Shown here: one piece after another, positions 52,517 through 61,282 of the stretch
Layout of the letters: the number at the start of each line of letters is the position of its first letter
Position numbering within the stretch: the first letter of the stretch is position 1
Assembly: GCA_030041295.1 (NCBI GenBank)
Contig: JASHOD010000142.1
Coordinates: forward strand, 1-64,000
From: Nitrososphaerales archaeon
GTDB taxonomy: Archaea; Thermoproteota; Nitrososphaeria; Nitrososphaerales; CADDZS01
DNA length: 64,000 nucleotides
Reading direction: 5' to 3'
Made by a program: the position numbers and the translations under genes
Notes under the pieces: model-generated
Databases searched by the model: none
What the model saw: the letters and a program-made list of their open reading frames with translations, nothing else
Told to the model about the DNA's origin: nothing

Positions 52517-53587
52517 TTGCTATCCTTCATTGGAGTAGGACTGGAGCAATCACCGACCCTTGAGGCAATAGAGATTCTGAAGGAATGTGACATGACATAT
52601 TGGGAAAACTACACGTCCCCAGTTATCAATCAGGACCTTATTCAGATTCTATCAAACTCGATTGGAGAAGGAAAGAAGAAGATTGAGGTTGTCAAAAGAG
52701 AATTCGTCGAAGACGGGAGGCAGATTCTTGAACAGGCGGCGAAGAGCAAAGTCGCGCTCGTTTGCTCCGGAGATCCTCTGGTTGCAACAACGCACCAGGA
52801 TCTTCGAATTAGGGCAATTAGAGCTGGCATAGAGACAAAAATAGTGCATGGCTCTTCAATACTCTGCGCAATAGGAGGAGAGCTGGGTCTTTCCTCGTAC
52901 TCGTTTGGGAAAACCGTAACGTTGACGAAGAGTCCCATGCAGTACACTGCCTACCTCACAATTTACCAAAATCTGATTCGGGGCCTGCACACTACATTGC
53001 TTCTTGAATGGGACGAGAAGAGTAATTTCTTCCTATCGCCGAAAGATGCCATAGCAAGCCTGATCGAGGCTGAAAAGGATCTAAAATATAACATAATAAC
53101 GAATGATACTCTCCTGCTTGCGGTTTCAAGAATAGGGGAAAGGACGCAGAGCCCGCGCATTTCTTGTTGCAATTTCTTTGAAGTGCAATCCATGTCGGAT
53201 TTCGGACCCCCTCCGATTACGCTTGTCCTACCAGGTAAACTTCACTTCACGGAAATTGAAGCATTGTCATCAATAACTGGAAAGAAAGAATCCTATTTCA
53301 AAGACAATTCGAAGAACATTCAACGGCTCTCGCAAACGATGCTTGCAAAGTATTCGCAAAAGACCCTCGTCGCGTTGAAACGAGCAAAGGATGCGGCCAG
53401 CAAGATAGAGAATGGTGAGGGAAGCAAGAAATACGAATCAGTCTTCGAAAATGTCGAATTATACACTTCGGATGCGCTTCGCTTCCTGAACGAAGGAAAA
53501 GAGGAGCTGGCGATTTTGAGTATAGGATACGCGGAAGGTTTGCTAGATTCACTTCGTTTTTCGGGAGAGCTGGAATTCGAATGGTGA
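52517..53587 (+). CDS. dphB: Diphthine synthase fused to a DUF357 domain
   Basis: 356 aa from TTG 52517. The first 255 residues are the tetrapyrrole-methylase-fold DphB (LSFIGVGLEQSPTLEAIEIL, CSGDPLVATTHQDLRIRA, GSSILCAIGGELGLSSYSFG), which methylates the modified His of elongation factor 2 on the way to diphthamide. The C-terminal 90 residues (ALKRAKDAASKIENGEG, NVELYTSDALRFLNEGKEEL, SIGYAEGLLDSLRF) match DUF357, an archaeal helical domain usually encoded separately. The fusion suggests DUF357 assists EF2 modification. Confidence 0.9.
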   Translation: MLSFIGVGLEQSPTLEAIEILKECDMTYWENYTSPVINQDLIQILSNSIGEGKKKIEVVKREFVEDGRQILEQAAKSKVALVCSGDPLVATTHQDLRIRAIRAGIETKIVHGSSILCAIGGELGLSSYSFGKTVTLTKSPMQYTAYLTIYQNLIRGLHTTLLLEWDEKSNFFLSPKDAIASLIEAEKDLKYNIITNDTLLLAVSRIGERTQSPRISCCNFFEVQSMSDFGPPPITLVLPGKLHFTEIEALSSITGKKESYFKDNSKNIQRLSQTMLAKYSQKTLVALKRAKDAASKIENGEGSKKYESVFENVELYTSDALRFLNEGKEELAILSIGYAEGLLDSLRFSGELEFEW

Positions 53588-53591
53588 CTGA

Positions 53592-54086
53592 TTAAAGCCG
53601 TAGTTCAAGGTACAGTGTACCGGGAACAGGATTAGGTCGATAGGCCTTGATGGGCTTGAAACCCATTTTGGTATAGATAGAAATCGCCTCCTTCATCGAA
53701 GGCAATGTATCGAGTCGGATTGCTTTGTATCCCATTTTTCTGGCTCGTTCGATTACCGACTCGATCAGGAGCTTTCCTAGCCCTCTCCCGCGGTATTCTG
53801 CCTTTACATAAAGTCGCTTCATCTCGCAAATCTGATCTGAGATCCTCCTCAAAGCAACACAACCGACTGAATCGTTTTGATGCAAAGCGAGGAAGAGAGC
53901 TCCGCTCGGCGGGGAATATTCACTTGGGAACGTGGCCATTTCTTCGTCGAAATTCTGAAAACACAAATCGACTCCAAGCGAAGCTGCGTACTCCGAAATC
54001 AGATTCCTCGCGTCTTCTACTCTATCTTGAGATTGAGCTACATCGACGACGAGCTCGATGATGTTTTCGCTCGTTGCTTTCTCCAA
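53592..54086 (-). CDS. GNAT-family N-acetyltransferase
   Basis: 164 aa. The acetyl-CoA motif is MKRLYVKAEYRGRGLGKLLIESVIERARKMGY, with ALHQNDSVGCVALRRI before and AISIYTKMGFKPIKAYRPNPVPG after it. The PVPGTLYLEL ending is common in GNATs of unknown substrate. It converges with the dphB-DUF357 gene. Confidence 0.88.
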   Translation of the reverse strand: MEKATSENIIELVVDVAQSQDRVEDARNLISEYAASLGVDLCFQNFDEEMATFPSEYSPPSGALFLALHQNDSVGCVALRRISDQICEMKRLYVKAEYRGRGLGKLLIESVIERARKMGYKAIRLDTLPSMKEAISIYTKMGFKPIKAYRPNPVPGTLYLELRL

Positions 54087-54117
54087 GTGAGTTCTCTCGC
54101 TCTCCCTCTTCTCTTCC

Positions 54118-55161
54118 TTACTTGACGACTAGCGAAACAACCAATAGAGCTCCGAGTCCTAGAAGTATGGGGACAGGCAGACCTGGAGATATTTCCCGCT
54201 TTCTGAATACAGTAAACGAAAGAAGGATTCCGACGTCAACAGCAACCATCACGACAAAGAAAGCTATCAAGCGATCCAATAAAAGAGCCACAGCTGGCAC
54301 CATCGTGTAGAACGCAATATCTGCCATCCCGATTTCAATGCCGCTCAATCTGATAGAGAGCAACCCGAAATCGGGCCACTTCGAAAGCCTTCCCGAGGGA
54401 GCTGGATTTCCTGAAGAAGAAGATGACAGGTCAGCACTTTGAGGAATCGCCGAAGTAGCTGTCGGTAGCGGCGAACCACTATTTTGCCTTTGATCTTCGT
54501 CTCGCGCAACGTCTCGAACTAGTTTTCCCATCCTTCCGTAATAAACGGCGTACACGTCGAATACAGCGTAGACTGCTGGTATTATCCAATTTAGCGGCGC
54601 CTGAAGCAGTACGGGAAAACAGCTTCCAAGCTCCAGAGCTAGCGCGAGCGCAATCACGTTGGTGATTAGAGCGCTGCCTCTGTAGGCTGCTAGAACGGTA
54701 ATCACGAGGGCTGCGAAAGAAGCACCGATTGGTATCCAAGACGACAACCCACTGATGAAAGTAAAGTAAAGCTCGGTGACGTTGAAGATCAGAAACAGGC
54801 TAATCAAAAGAGAGAACAATTTCATTTTCTTCCGCCTGTAGAGAAAGGCGAGAAATCCAATCACCACGACATTCGCGCCGACGAAAAGAAGAGCGAGGAT
54901 GAGCCCTGCACTAACAGTGCTGCCGACTGGGGATACAAACTGAGGGGTCGAGTTTGGAATCGATACGCTGGACGTGATGTTATGTGGTATGATTATCGGC
55001 GGGCTGGTTGAATTTGCTGCCTGCGACGAACTCGTGGCTGCAACGCCGGTTGCAACCCGTAGAATGGTGAAGAAGGCGACCACTTGAAAAACGATCGAAA
55101 TGAGCAAGAGTTCGAGCTCGCTCTTTTCGAAGGAGAAAAAACGCGCCAAGCTGGACTTCAC
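54118..55161 (-). CDS. Presenilin-like (A22) intramembrane aspartyl protease
   Basis: 347 aa with nine hydrophobic segments. The two catalytic aspartates are suggested by AVFDVYAVYYGRMGKLV (Asp202, the YD motif) and EIGMADIAFY (Asp281, in place of GxGD). LPVPILLGLG (from 328) stands where PAL is found in presenilins. A 60-residue Ser/Pro-rich loop separates the two helices, as in archaeal PSH. The N-terminal half has a Ser/Thr-rich external loop between the first two helices. It would cleave membrane proteins within the bilayer. The unusual GMAD and PVP motifs lower confidence. Confidence 0.7.
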   Translation of the reverse strand: MKSSLARFFSFEKSELELLLISIVFQVVAFFTILRVATGVAATSSSQAANSTSPPIIIPHNITSSVSIPNSTPQFVSPVGSTVSAGLILALLFVGANVVVIGFLAFLYRRKKMKLFSLLISLFLIFNVTELYFTFISGLSSWIPIGASFAALVITVLAAYRGSALITNVIALALALELGSCFPVLLQAPLNWIIPAVYAVFDVYAVYYGRMGKLVRDVARDEDQRQNSGSPLPTATSAIPQSADLSSSSSGNPAPSGRLSKWPDFGLLSIRLSGIEIGMADIAFYTMVPAVALLLDRLIAFFVVMVAVDVGILLSFTVFRKREISPGLPVPILLGLGALLVVSLVVK

Positions 55162-55259
55162 TCAAGCAAGACTCATTTTAGATCGGCAATACAATTAAGG
55201 GAATGGGCGAGAAGAGCCGTCACTAAAAAAGAGAAGAACCGAATTCGTCTACTAGAGTT

Positions 55260-55943
55260 TCAGGTCTTCGGCAAAACGATAACGTAGCCGCTCATGATAA
55301 ACCCGTGAATCGTGCAATAATAATGATATGTGCCAGGGGTAGTGAAGGTTACCTTGTAAGCCTGTCCTGGATTTAAAGCGCCGGAATTCCATGATTGAAG
55401 CTGACCGGGATAGCTTGTAGTTGTGTGCGCCACCGAGCCGTCATTTGACCATTGGACTGTTGCATTCTTGTCTAATTGAACTGTGATATTTTGGGGTGAG
55501 AAGGTCAAACTCGACCCGGGCCCCATGCATACGTATACAGTAGATCCAGACGGGGCTGTTCCGCAGGGAACGGCCTTCGGACCTGGCGCAGAAACAGGTA
55601 TTGTGAGTACATACGTCGCCGCGAGTCCCAGTATCACGACAAGTAGAATACCAAGAAAGACCTTCGCGCCGGGGCCGGGAATCGGCATGCCATCCTTAAA
55701 TAGGCCGATCGGAAGCAGAATGAACCCAAAGACCATCATGTAGCTCGAAACGTTCTGGATTTCTTGAAAAGACGCGACAGTTGCAGAATTACTACACGGA
55801 ATTAGACCGAGGAATTGTGGCATTTCTCCCGCATTGGGGCAGGGAATCTTTGCAAAGAATAACCACACGAGTTGAGCTCCAATGCTTATGATGAGCATGA
55901 ATACGCTGATGTAGAAAATGTCCTTATCCAAAGAAAAGATCAC
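55260..55943 (-). CDS. Membrane-anchored cupredoxin of the cytochrome oxidase operon
   Basis: 227 aa. Three hydrophobic helices (about 10-32, 68-88 and 92-115) precede a plastocyanin-like domain with a complete type 1 copper site: His173 (SVAHTTT), Cys210, His213 and Met217 (YYCTIHGFIM). The copper domain faces outside. It starts within the last 4 bp of the CoxI gene, so it is translated together with the oxidase, and it most likely donates electrons to CoxII in place of cytochrome c. No separate CoxIII is seen in the operon. Confidence 0.88.
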   Translation of the reverse strand: MIFSLDKDIFYISVFMLIISIGAQLVWLFFAKIPCPNAGEMPQFLGLIPCSNSATVASFQEIQNVSSYMMVFGFILLPIGLFKDGMPIPGPGAKVFLGILLVVILGLAATYVLTIPVSAPGPKAVPCGTAPSGSTVYVCMGPGSSLTFSPQNITVQLDKNATVQWSNDGSVAHTTTSYPGQLQSWNSGALNPGQAYKVTFTTPGTYHYYCTIHGFIMSGYVIVLPKT

Positions 55944-57781
55944 TCCAAAGAGGAATGCTCCTTTAGATCTGCTTGATTGGCGAATGGATTATTAAAATCA
56001 AATGTGGTCGTGTTCGACTGTTCTGCCGAAACAACGTCTGTAGCTAGTTGCCCGCCAAATTGAGGCTGGGATGCACTCGGAGGGCTATATCTTGTAAGAG
56101 GCGCAGGGAGCGGTGTTGGGCTCGGAGTTTGTACCGTGATCTCAGGAATTACGTTGCTCTTCAACATCGTCGGGCTCTGAAGTGTCTTTAGAATATTCCA
56201 GATAAATGGAATTTGCGCCGCAGCTGTTAAGAGAGCGAAGAAAAGCGCGGCGTACAAAGGATCGGCATAGATTGCCGTGAAAGGCAAGCTAGCCTGTATT
56301 GGAGCGAACTCCCTCCTTGGAACTCCCATGTAACCCATTAGGGCAAAGGTCCCTGCGAGGCCGAACCCTCCAATACATGTACCCCAGAAATGAACCTCGC
56401 CAAGAGTCTTGCTATACCACTGTTTCCCTGAAATTTCGGGCAGAATCCAGTAAAGGACGCCAAAGGCAGCGATGACGATACCATCTAGCCCATTGAAGTG
56501 AAAATGAGATACAACAAGGTACGTATTATGCTCATAGACATCTAGAGCGATATTCCCCTGTTCGACGCCCATTACTCCGCCTACAATCCAACCAAGAATG
56601 CTTGCCGCAAAGAATTTCGCTGATAAGTTCCAATCGTACTTGGATCTCCAGATAAGAGCCAGTAACGTGAAGACTGAAATTCCTGATGCGATGCCAATCA
56701 CCATAGACATGTTTTGCGACATGAGTTGCAAGGCAAACGGTTGTGAAGTATCCATGAACAAATGATGACTGTACACGCCAACTCCCGTAATCAGGAGGAG
56801 AGGCCAAGGAGCCTTTGCCCATCTGGAACTAGAGAATTTTCTGTTTGCAAAGATTGGTATCAGCGTGTAGTACATGCCGATGAGGGGAAAGAACGCAAAG
56901 TAGACAATTGGATGGTAGTTGATCCAAAGAAAGTTCTTTGCAACAAGATTGTTCAAGAATGCTGGATTCCCCGCTGTTGTCCAAACTCCGTCGCCGAGCA
57001 AGGTGAGAAAGGGTGGTGCCGAAACTATCATGTCGACAGTAGTGACGACCGCAGCAACCACGGCTGGTGGATAGCCAAGAATCCTACTCCTCACGGGTTT
57101 TGGCATGTACGCGTCAAAGCCGATTGATGCGGCGAATTTTGAAGAAAGAGAAGTCAGCATTCCAGGGCTGGCGTTGTAGGCGTCTTTGTACTTGCTTGAG
57201 AAAGCCGTTCCAAATATATCGTATGCGAAGACTATGAGAGATACATTCGTGATAATCATCCCTGCGAAGAAAATCATAGCTTGCCAAGCCTCCCAAGTGG
57301 CGGTTGAAGTCCATGCTGCCGGATTCCAAAGCGGAGTTAAGAAATACCAACCAGGACCAAAGCCTTCAAGGCAGGCAAACCAAACCATATAGAAACCGAT
57401 TGCAAACAAAAAGAATATGTAAGGAAGTAATTTTTCGTTGTAGATTTTGCGACCCATGTACTTGGGAAAAACGTAGATGCACAGACCGTAGGCAAAGGGG
57501 AACTGCCAGCCGATGAACATTCCAAGGCCATGCGCAGTGAGAAGTTGACCGAAGACTGAAGCAGTTCCTAGTGGACCAATTATCCCAGGATTCCCGGCCT
57601 GATCAGTTCTCATGAAGAGGGCGAGGGTTCCAGCAATAATGAAGTTCAAGAACGAGAGATAGAGGAGTCGACGAACCCATTTCTTCGTGTAAGGGTTTAG
57701 GGCACCAGTTGACTCATTGGGGTTTTGGATCGGTTCTCCCTTTACTCCTCCCTCTGACGTAGCCAACGAGAAATCCACCAA
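55940..57781 (-). CDS. Cytochrome c oxidase subunit I
   Basis: 613 aa, about 13-14 helices. Low-spin heme ligands are His84 (TAHGLGM) and His428, the high-spin heme ligand is His426 (SHFHFNG), and CuB ligands are His290, His339 and His340. Tyr294 in YHPIVY is the expected cross-linked Tyr; the preceding residue is Ile rather than Glu, so the D-channel Glu is missing as in A2/B-like oxidases. It reduces O2 to water and pumps protons at the membrane. Second gene of the CoxII-CoxI-cupredoxin operon. Confidence 0.95.
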   Translation of the reverse strand: MVDFSLATSEGGVKGEPIQNPNESTGALNPYTKKWVRRLLYLSFLNFIIAGTLALFMRTDQAGNPGIIGPLGTASVFGQLLTAHGLGMFIGWQFPFAYGLCIYVFPKYMGRKIYNEKLLPYIFFLFAIGFYMVWFACLEGFGPGWYFLTPLWNPAAWTSTATWEAWQAMIFFAGMIITNVSLIVFAYDIFGTAFSSKYKDAYNASPGMLTSLSSKFAASIGFDAYMPKPVRSRILGYPPAVVAAVVTTVDMIVSAPPFLTLLGDGVWTTAGNPAFLNNLVAKNFLWINYHPIVYFAFFPLIGMYYTLIPIFANRKFSSSRWAKAPWPLLLITGVGVYSHHLFMDTSQPFALQLMSQNMSMVIGIASGISVFTLLALIWRSKYDWNLSAKFFAASILGWIVGGVMGVEQGNIALDVYEHNTYLVVSHFHFNGLDGIVIAAFGVLYWILPEISGKQWYSKTLGEVHFWGTCIGGFGLAGTFALMGYMGVPRREFAPIQASLPFTAIYADPLYAALFFALLTAAAQIPFIWNILKTLQSPTMLKSNVIPEITVQTPSPTPLPAPLTRYSPPSASQPQFGGQLATDVVSAEQSNTTTFDFNNPFANQADLKEHSSLE

Positions 57782-58429
57782 CTAGGTAGAAGTAATGTTC
57801 ATCGAGCTTATCATCGTATAATGGCCAAACCCACAGAATTCCAAACATCTGATGTAATAGATGCCCGGAGTGCTGAAGGTAATTAAAATCGAATTGTAAA
57901 ATCCTGGCATGACTTGGACCTGAGCTTTGATTTCTGCGGTGCTACATGACGCATCAGTGCACTGATACACTCCAAAATCATGGTTCACATCGAGGCTCGT
58001 TACGTTGAACAAAACAGTGTCGCCGGAGGGGATTTGAATTGTCGACACTATCTTGTTCGGAAAACAAGACAGGTTGTTCAAGCTCGAGGAGCTATTTGCC
58101 CAATTCGGCGCCATGCACAGGGTCCATGCAAACTGCTGCGCAGTTACATCGACCGTCAAGTTGGGGTGAACATTTGTGTGCAAGTAAGGATAAGGAATGA
58201 AAGGGGCAGTCGAAATGCTGAACGCAATAAAAATCACAACAATGATAATGACCCAGTGCTTCTCGTATTTAGCGAGCGCGTGCGAATCAGCTTCCTCAGG
58301 ACGCTTCGTTGACCAATAGATGAATACAAACGCGACAACGGTTATTACAACAGCAATCGCGAAAATGAACGCCAGGTAGATGGCGTTCATCCCAACGTCG
58401 CCAGCTAGTATGGCGTCTATCGGGGTCAA
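57782..58429 (-). CDS. Cytochrome c oxidase subunit II
   Basis: 215 aa from TTG 58429. Two membrane helices (about 17-40 and 60-80) anchor a cupredoxin domain with the dinuclear CuA site: an upstream His (VNHDFGVY) and Cys195, Cys199, His203, Met206 (CLEFCGFGHYTM). An aromatic patch (QQFAWTLCM) precedes it. It accepts electrons from the cupredoxin or another donor and passes them to subunit I. It is the first gene of the operon. Confidence 0.95.
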   Translation of the reverse strand: MTPIDAILAGDVGMNAIYLAFIFAIAVVITVVAFVFIYWSTKRPEEADSHALAKYEKHWVIIIVVIFIAFSISTAPFIPYPYLHTNVHPNLTVDVTAQQFAWTLCMAPNWANSSSSLNNLSCFPNKIVSTIQIPSGDTVLFNVTSLDVNHDFGVYQCTDASCSTAEIKAQVQVMPGFYNSILITFSTPGIYYIRCLEFCGFGHYTMISSMNITST

Positions 58430-58455
58430 ATTATCTCGTTGCTCGAAATTTTAAA

Positions 58456-58463
58456 CTATAAAG
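58456..58463 (-). promoter_or_regulatory. Putative TATA box of the oxidase operon
   Basis: On the minus strand CTTTATAG, followed by an A/T run, lies 27-34 bp upstream of the TTG at 58429, which implies a leaderless transcript. Confidence 0.5.
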
Positions 58464-58586
58464 CTTATGATTGAACTTTTTCTTTTCCGCAAAACAAATC
58501 TGTTTTTCTGTTTTGCGTTTGAATCATCAAGAAATTGAAACGATTAAGCATAGTTTAAACGAAAATCCTTTTGCAACCACACGATA

Positions 58587-58594
58587 CTTATTTA
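58587..58594 (+). promoter_or_regulatory. Putative TATA box of tRNA-Tyr
   Basis: CTTATTTAT-type sequence ends about 30 bp upstream of the first tRNA base at 58625. Confidence 0.45.
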
Positions 58595-58655
58595 TGGACA
58601 GAGGGCACCACTTCTGTTTTGAGACCCGCGGTAGCTCAGCCTGGTAGAGCTTCCG

Positions 58656-58718
58656 TCCTATTGGTTCCATACCAATGCAGATTGAAAAAGTCTCCCTGCT
58701 AAGAACCAAAGGGAAGAT
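58656..58718 (+). other. tRNA-Tyr intron 1 (63 nt, position 30/31)
   Basis: Flanks TCCG and GCTGTAG must be joined to rebuild the anticodon stem. The 5' exon CTTCC can pair with GGAAG near the intron's 3' end, as needed for a bulge-helix-bulge splice substrate. Confidence 0.65.
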
Positions 58719-58725
58719 GCTGTAG

Positions 58726-58794
58726 TGATCTTGGCTCCGCAAATGCGGCGCTGATCCCGCTCAGCTTGCTAGGCGACAACAGAAAATCAAAGAT
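58726..58794 (+). other. tRNA-Tyr intron 2 (69 nt, position 37/38)
   Basis: Lies directly after G37 of the anticodon loop. ATCTT near its 5' end pairs with AAGAT at its 3' end, which fits a bulge-helix-bulge substrate. Confidence 0.75.
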
Positions 58795-58835
58795 ACCGGA
58801 GTGTCGCAGGTTCAATTCCTGCCCGCGGGACTCTT

Positions 58836-59738
58836 TTACGAATTTGTCAATTCTCGATTCAAGAGTTCGTGATATTGTGCTTTGTAAAACTCTAGCCGCC
58901 TGTCTTCGAAGACATCATTCATCGAGGTCACCTTCTTGTTGCGCGACAAATCGAGGTTCAACCTTGCGACTTTAGCTATGCTTTCGTTAGCCTTGGCTGA
59001 AGCAAGTTTTTCCATCGTCGGCGAGATTATTTGGCTCTTGCCCGTGAAGTGAAAGTTATCCTCTTTACTACGATTTTCGATCCCGACTCTATTCGCGGTA
59101 ATTACGAAGACTCTATTTTCGAAAGCTCGGACCATCATTCCTATCTGAGCCTTTCCCGGAAGGACCAAGTTCGAAGGATGACAAATGACGTCAGCTCCTT
59201 TTACAGCGACTTCTCGCGATGCTTCGGGAAAGAACCAATCAAAGCAAATTATCGGACCAATCTTACATCCATACCTTTCAAGATCAAAAACCTTGAAGCC
59301 GGAATCTCCCGGCTCGAACCAGAGTTTTTCACGGTAGAAAAGATGCGTCTTTCTGTAAGTTCCCAGAATTCGACCGTTATCAATTATGACGGCCGAGTTG
59401 AAGATACTTTCTCCGGATTTCTCGGTGAGCCCCGCGACCAATGCGCATTTTCTCTTTTCGCTGAAGGATTGCAGGACCTGAACTGAAGGGCCTGTCTCAA
59501 GAGACTCTGAAAATTGTCTCGCTTCTTCCTTGGATGTGAAAGCGTATCCACTGTTACAAAGCTCGGGGAAAACATAGAGATCGGCTCTAACCTTGGATGC
59601 TAGTTTCACGGCACGTTCAATATTTTCGGAATTTTCACCGAATTTCGGACGCATTTGAACAAATGCCCCCAGAATGGATATCTTGGATTCTTGCATTTTT
59701 CCTTCTAAACAGGCCCGATCCACTATTGAACTTGCCAA
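58836..59738 (-). CDS. Carbon-nitrogen hydrolase (nitrilase superfamily)
   Basis: 300 aa with the catalytic Glu59 (YVFPELCNSGY), Lys130 (GTYRKTHLFYREK) and Cys165 (IICFDWFFPE). The size and motifs fit omega-amidase/N-carbamoyl-amino-acid hydrolase/aliphatic amidase type members. It hydrolyses an amide or nitrile; the substrate is unknown. Translation may start at Met15 (MQESKISILGAFVQM). Its stop lies just past the tRNA end on the other strand. Confidence 0.9.
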   Translation of the reverse strand: MASSIVDRACLEGKMQESKISILGAFVQMRPKFGENSENIERAVKLASKVRADLYVFPELCNSGYAFTSKEEARQFSESLETGPSVQVLQSFSEKRKCALVAGLTEKSGESIFNSAVIIDNGRILGTYRKTHLFYREKLWFEPGDSGFKVFDLERYGCKIGPIICFDWFFPEASREVAVKGADVICHPSNLVLPGKAQIGMMVRAFENRVFVITANRVGIENRSKEDNFHFTGKSQIISPTMEKLASAKANESIAKVARLNLDLSRNKKVTSMNDVFEDRRLEFYKAQYHELLNRELTNS

Positions 59739-59973
59739 CCTAAATAATCTTCCCGCTCAAAACCACAAGGCCGTTCGATGATTCATCCTGCAAAAATCTT
59801 CCACAATCCTTTATCTTTACTTCGACTTTTCAAAGTCTACAAAAGTTTTGGAGAAAGGTTTCTAGTACAAATTGACATCGCAAGTCATAGAAAATTCCTC
59901 GCTGGAGGGGTCGCCTCCAAATCTAAGGGAGGCTTCCGATGAACGAACAAATAGCAGTAACAAACTCTCTGTC

Positions 59974-60504
59974 CTAAAGTCTGATCCTCATTTCCCAACC
60001 TCTCTCCCATCCCAGTTTCTTGTAGACCGGGCGTCCCATCTCGGAAGCGTGAAGAGACATTCGCGAGAACCCCTTCGATTTACTCCACTTCATGGCTTCT
60101 TTGACTATTCTTGTCGCGAGACCGTATCCCCGGTACTCAGGCAAGGTGTACATTGACAGGAGGTACGGTTCTTTAATCCAAACCGGAGGAGCCATCGGTC
60201 GAGGAGGCACATCTTTGATCCACACGGCTCCGGTCGCTATGACTGCACCGTCTTTTCTTTGTGTCAGAAAAGCGACGAACCGCTTACCTCTCATGTGTTT
60301 CCTGACGAACCTTTTGTACTCGCGCGCCCATGCCGAGTAGTCAAATTTGGCTTCAGGATGCAGTTCTGAAAATAATCTTCGACGATGGTCCACCAAAACA
60401 TCCATATCACGAAGAGTCGCCTTTCTGACCATTACCCGCCCTAGTTTCTTCCTCATAATCTTGGAATGGCGCGAGGCTCTTTGGTACTGCTGCTTCTTTC
60501 TCAA
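59974..60504 (-). CDS. GNAT-family N-acetyltransferase
   Basis: 176 aa. After a basic head (MRKKQQYQRASRHSK), a GNAT domain starts around MVRKATLRDMDVLVDHRRRLF, which may be the true start. SMYTLPEYRGYGLATRIVKEAMKWSKSKGF is the acetyl-CoA loop, followed by MGRPVYKKLGWERGWEM. The substrate is unknown. Monocistronic. Confidence 0.85.
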   Translation of the reverse strand: MRKKQQYQRASRHSKIMRKKLGRVMVRKATLRDMDVLVDHRRRLFSELHPEAKFDYSAWAREYKRFVRKHMRGKRFVAFLTQRKDGAVIATGAVWIKDVPPRPMAPPVWIKEPYLLSMYTLPEYRGYGLATRIVKEAMKWSKSKGFSRMSLHASEMGRPVYKKLGWERGWEMRIRL

Positions 60505-60642
60505 AGAGATGAACTCTTGATCGGATCAATTCTACAATATGAAATTTTAGAGATTTTGGTCTCTCATAGTATTCATACTTTCAACATATACTTCGAGAAA
60601 ATGTGACGAAAGGATGAAAGAGAAAAGATGCTCGAGATTTTC

Positions 60643-61110
60643 TTATGCAGGGCCTTTGAGCCACGCGCGAAGAGCTTCATACCAAAACAGCGCTGAAACC
60701 ACAATTAGCAATCCCACGAACCAGAACTCAATTGTCGGTGTTGACGAGATCCCTTGCTCAACCAGCACAACAGTAGATAGAAAAGTCGTAATGATTGTGA
60801 AGAAAACCGCGTAGAATACAAATCTAGGAACGATGAATGTTCCGAATTTCATAAAGTCCTTCAGGACGTCGACTCGAATTTGCTCGGCCGCGAAATACTC
60901 TCCCCCATTTTCGCCGATCAAGCCTAGGTCTACTAGCTTCGCAAGATGGTACTGCGCGAGTGACGAGCTCGAAAAGCGAAGCGCCCTTTGAATCTCTCTC
61001 ACGCCGGTCTTCTTGTGGGTGACAACGTAGACGTACACGCGCAGCGTGTTTCCCTTTAGTTGCGACTCGGCGACTTTTCGTCGCTCGTCGGAATCCATGG
61101 GTTGGCTCAT
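60643..61110 (-). CDS. Winged-helix regulator with C-terminal membrane helices
   Basis: 155 aa. The N-terminal winged helix (VYVYVVTHKKTGVREIQRALRFSSSSLAQYHLAKLVDLGLI, about residues 25-65) resembles ArsR/DUF7347-like archaeal domains. GGEYFAAEQIRVDVLKDFMKFG forms the wing and linker. Two transmembrane helices follow (about 93-118 and 126-147), so the DNA-binding domain is tethered to the membrane. It faces the DUF4382 gene across an operator-like inverted repeat and probably controls it. Confidence 0.82.
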   Translation of the reverse strand: MSQPMDSDERRKVAESQLKGNTLRVYVYVVTHKKTGVREIQRALRFSSSSLAQYHLAKLVDLGLIGENGGEYFAAEQIRVDVLKDFMKFGTFIVPRFVFYAVFFTIITTFLSTVVLVEQGISSTPTIEFWFVGLLIVVSALFWYEALRAWLKGPA

Positions 61111-61282
61111 CTACGATGTCTATCCTTGAGGTCTTCTTTTCTTACTTTTAAACCAAGAAAAGAGGTCTAACTATATACTCGCCGCTTTCTTTTGCAAAGT
61201 GTCGGTAAGACTTCGCCTTCTCGCGGTGAATCTCAAATTCAGGTTTCCAATCTCAAAGGCCAATTTTTCTGGGTAAAAAGAG

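Larger units (their letters stand above)
58625..58830 (+). tRNA. tRNA-Tyr (GTA) with two apparent introns
   Basis: Acceptor arms CCCGCGG (58625-58631) and CCGCGGG (58823-58829) pair perfectly, with discriminator A58830. The D arm is GCTC/GAGC, the T arm GCAGG-TTCAATT-CCTGC. Joining TCCG (58652-58655), GCTGTAG (58719-58725) and ACCGGA (58795-58800) gives a perfect anticodon stem (TCCGG/CCGGA) and loop CTGTAGA with anticodon GTA. C1-G72 is the archaeal tRNA-Tyr identity pair. The mature length is 74 without CCA, which is not encoded. Intron 1 lies between positions 30 and 31, intron 2 at the usual 37/38 site. Confidence 0.88.
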
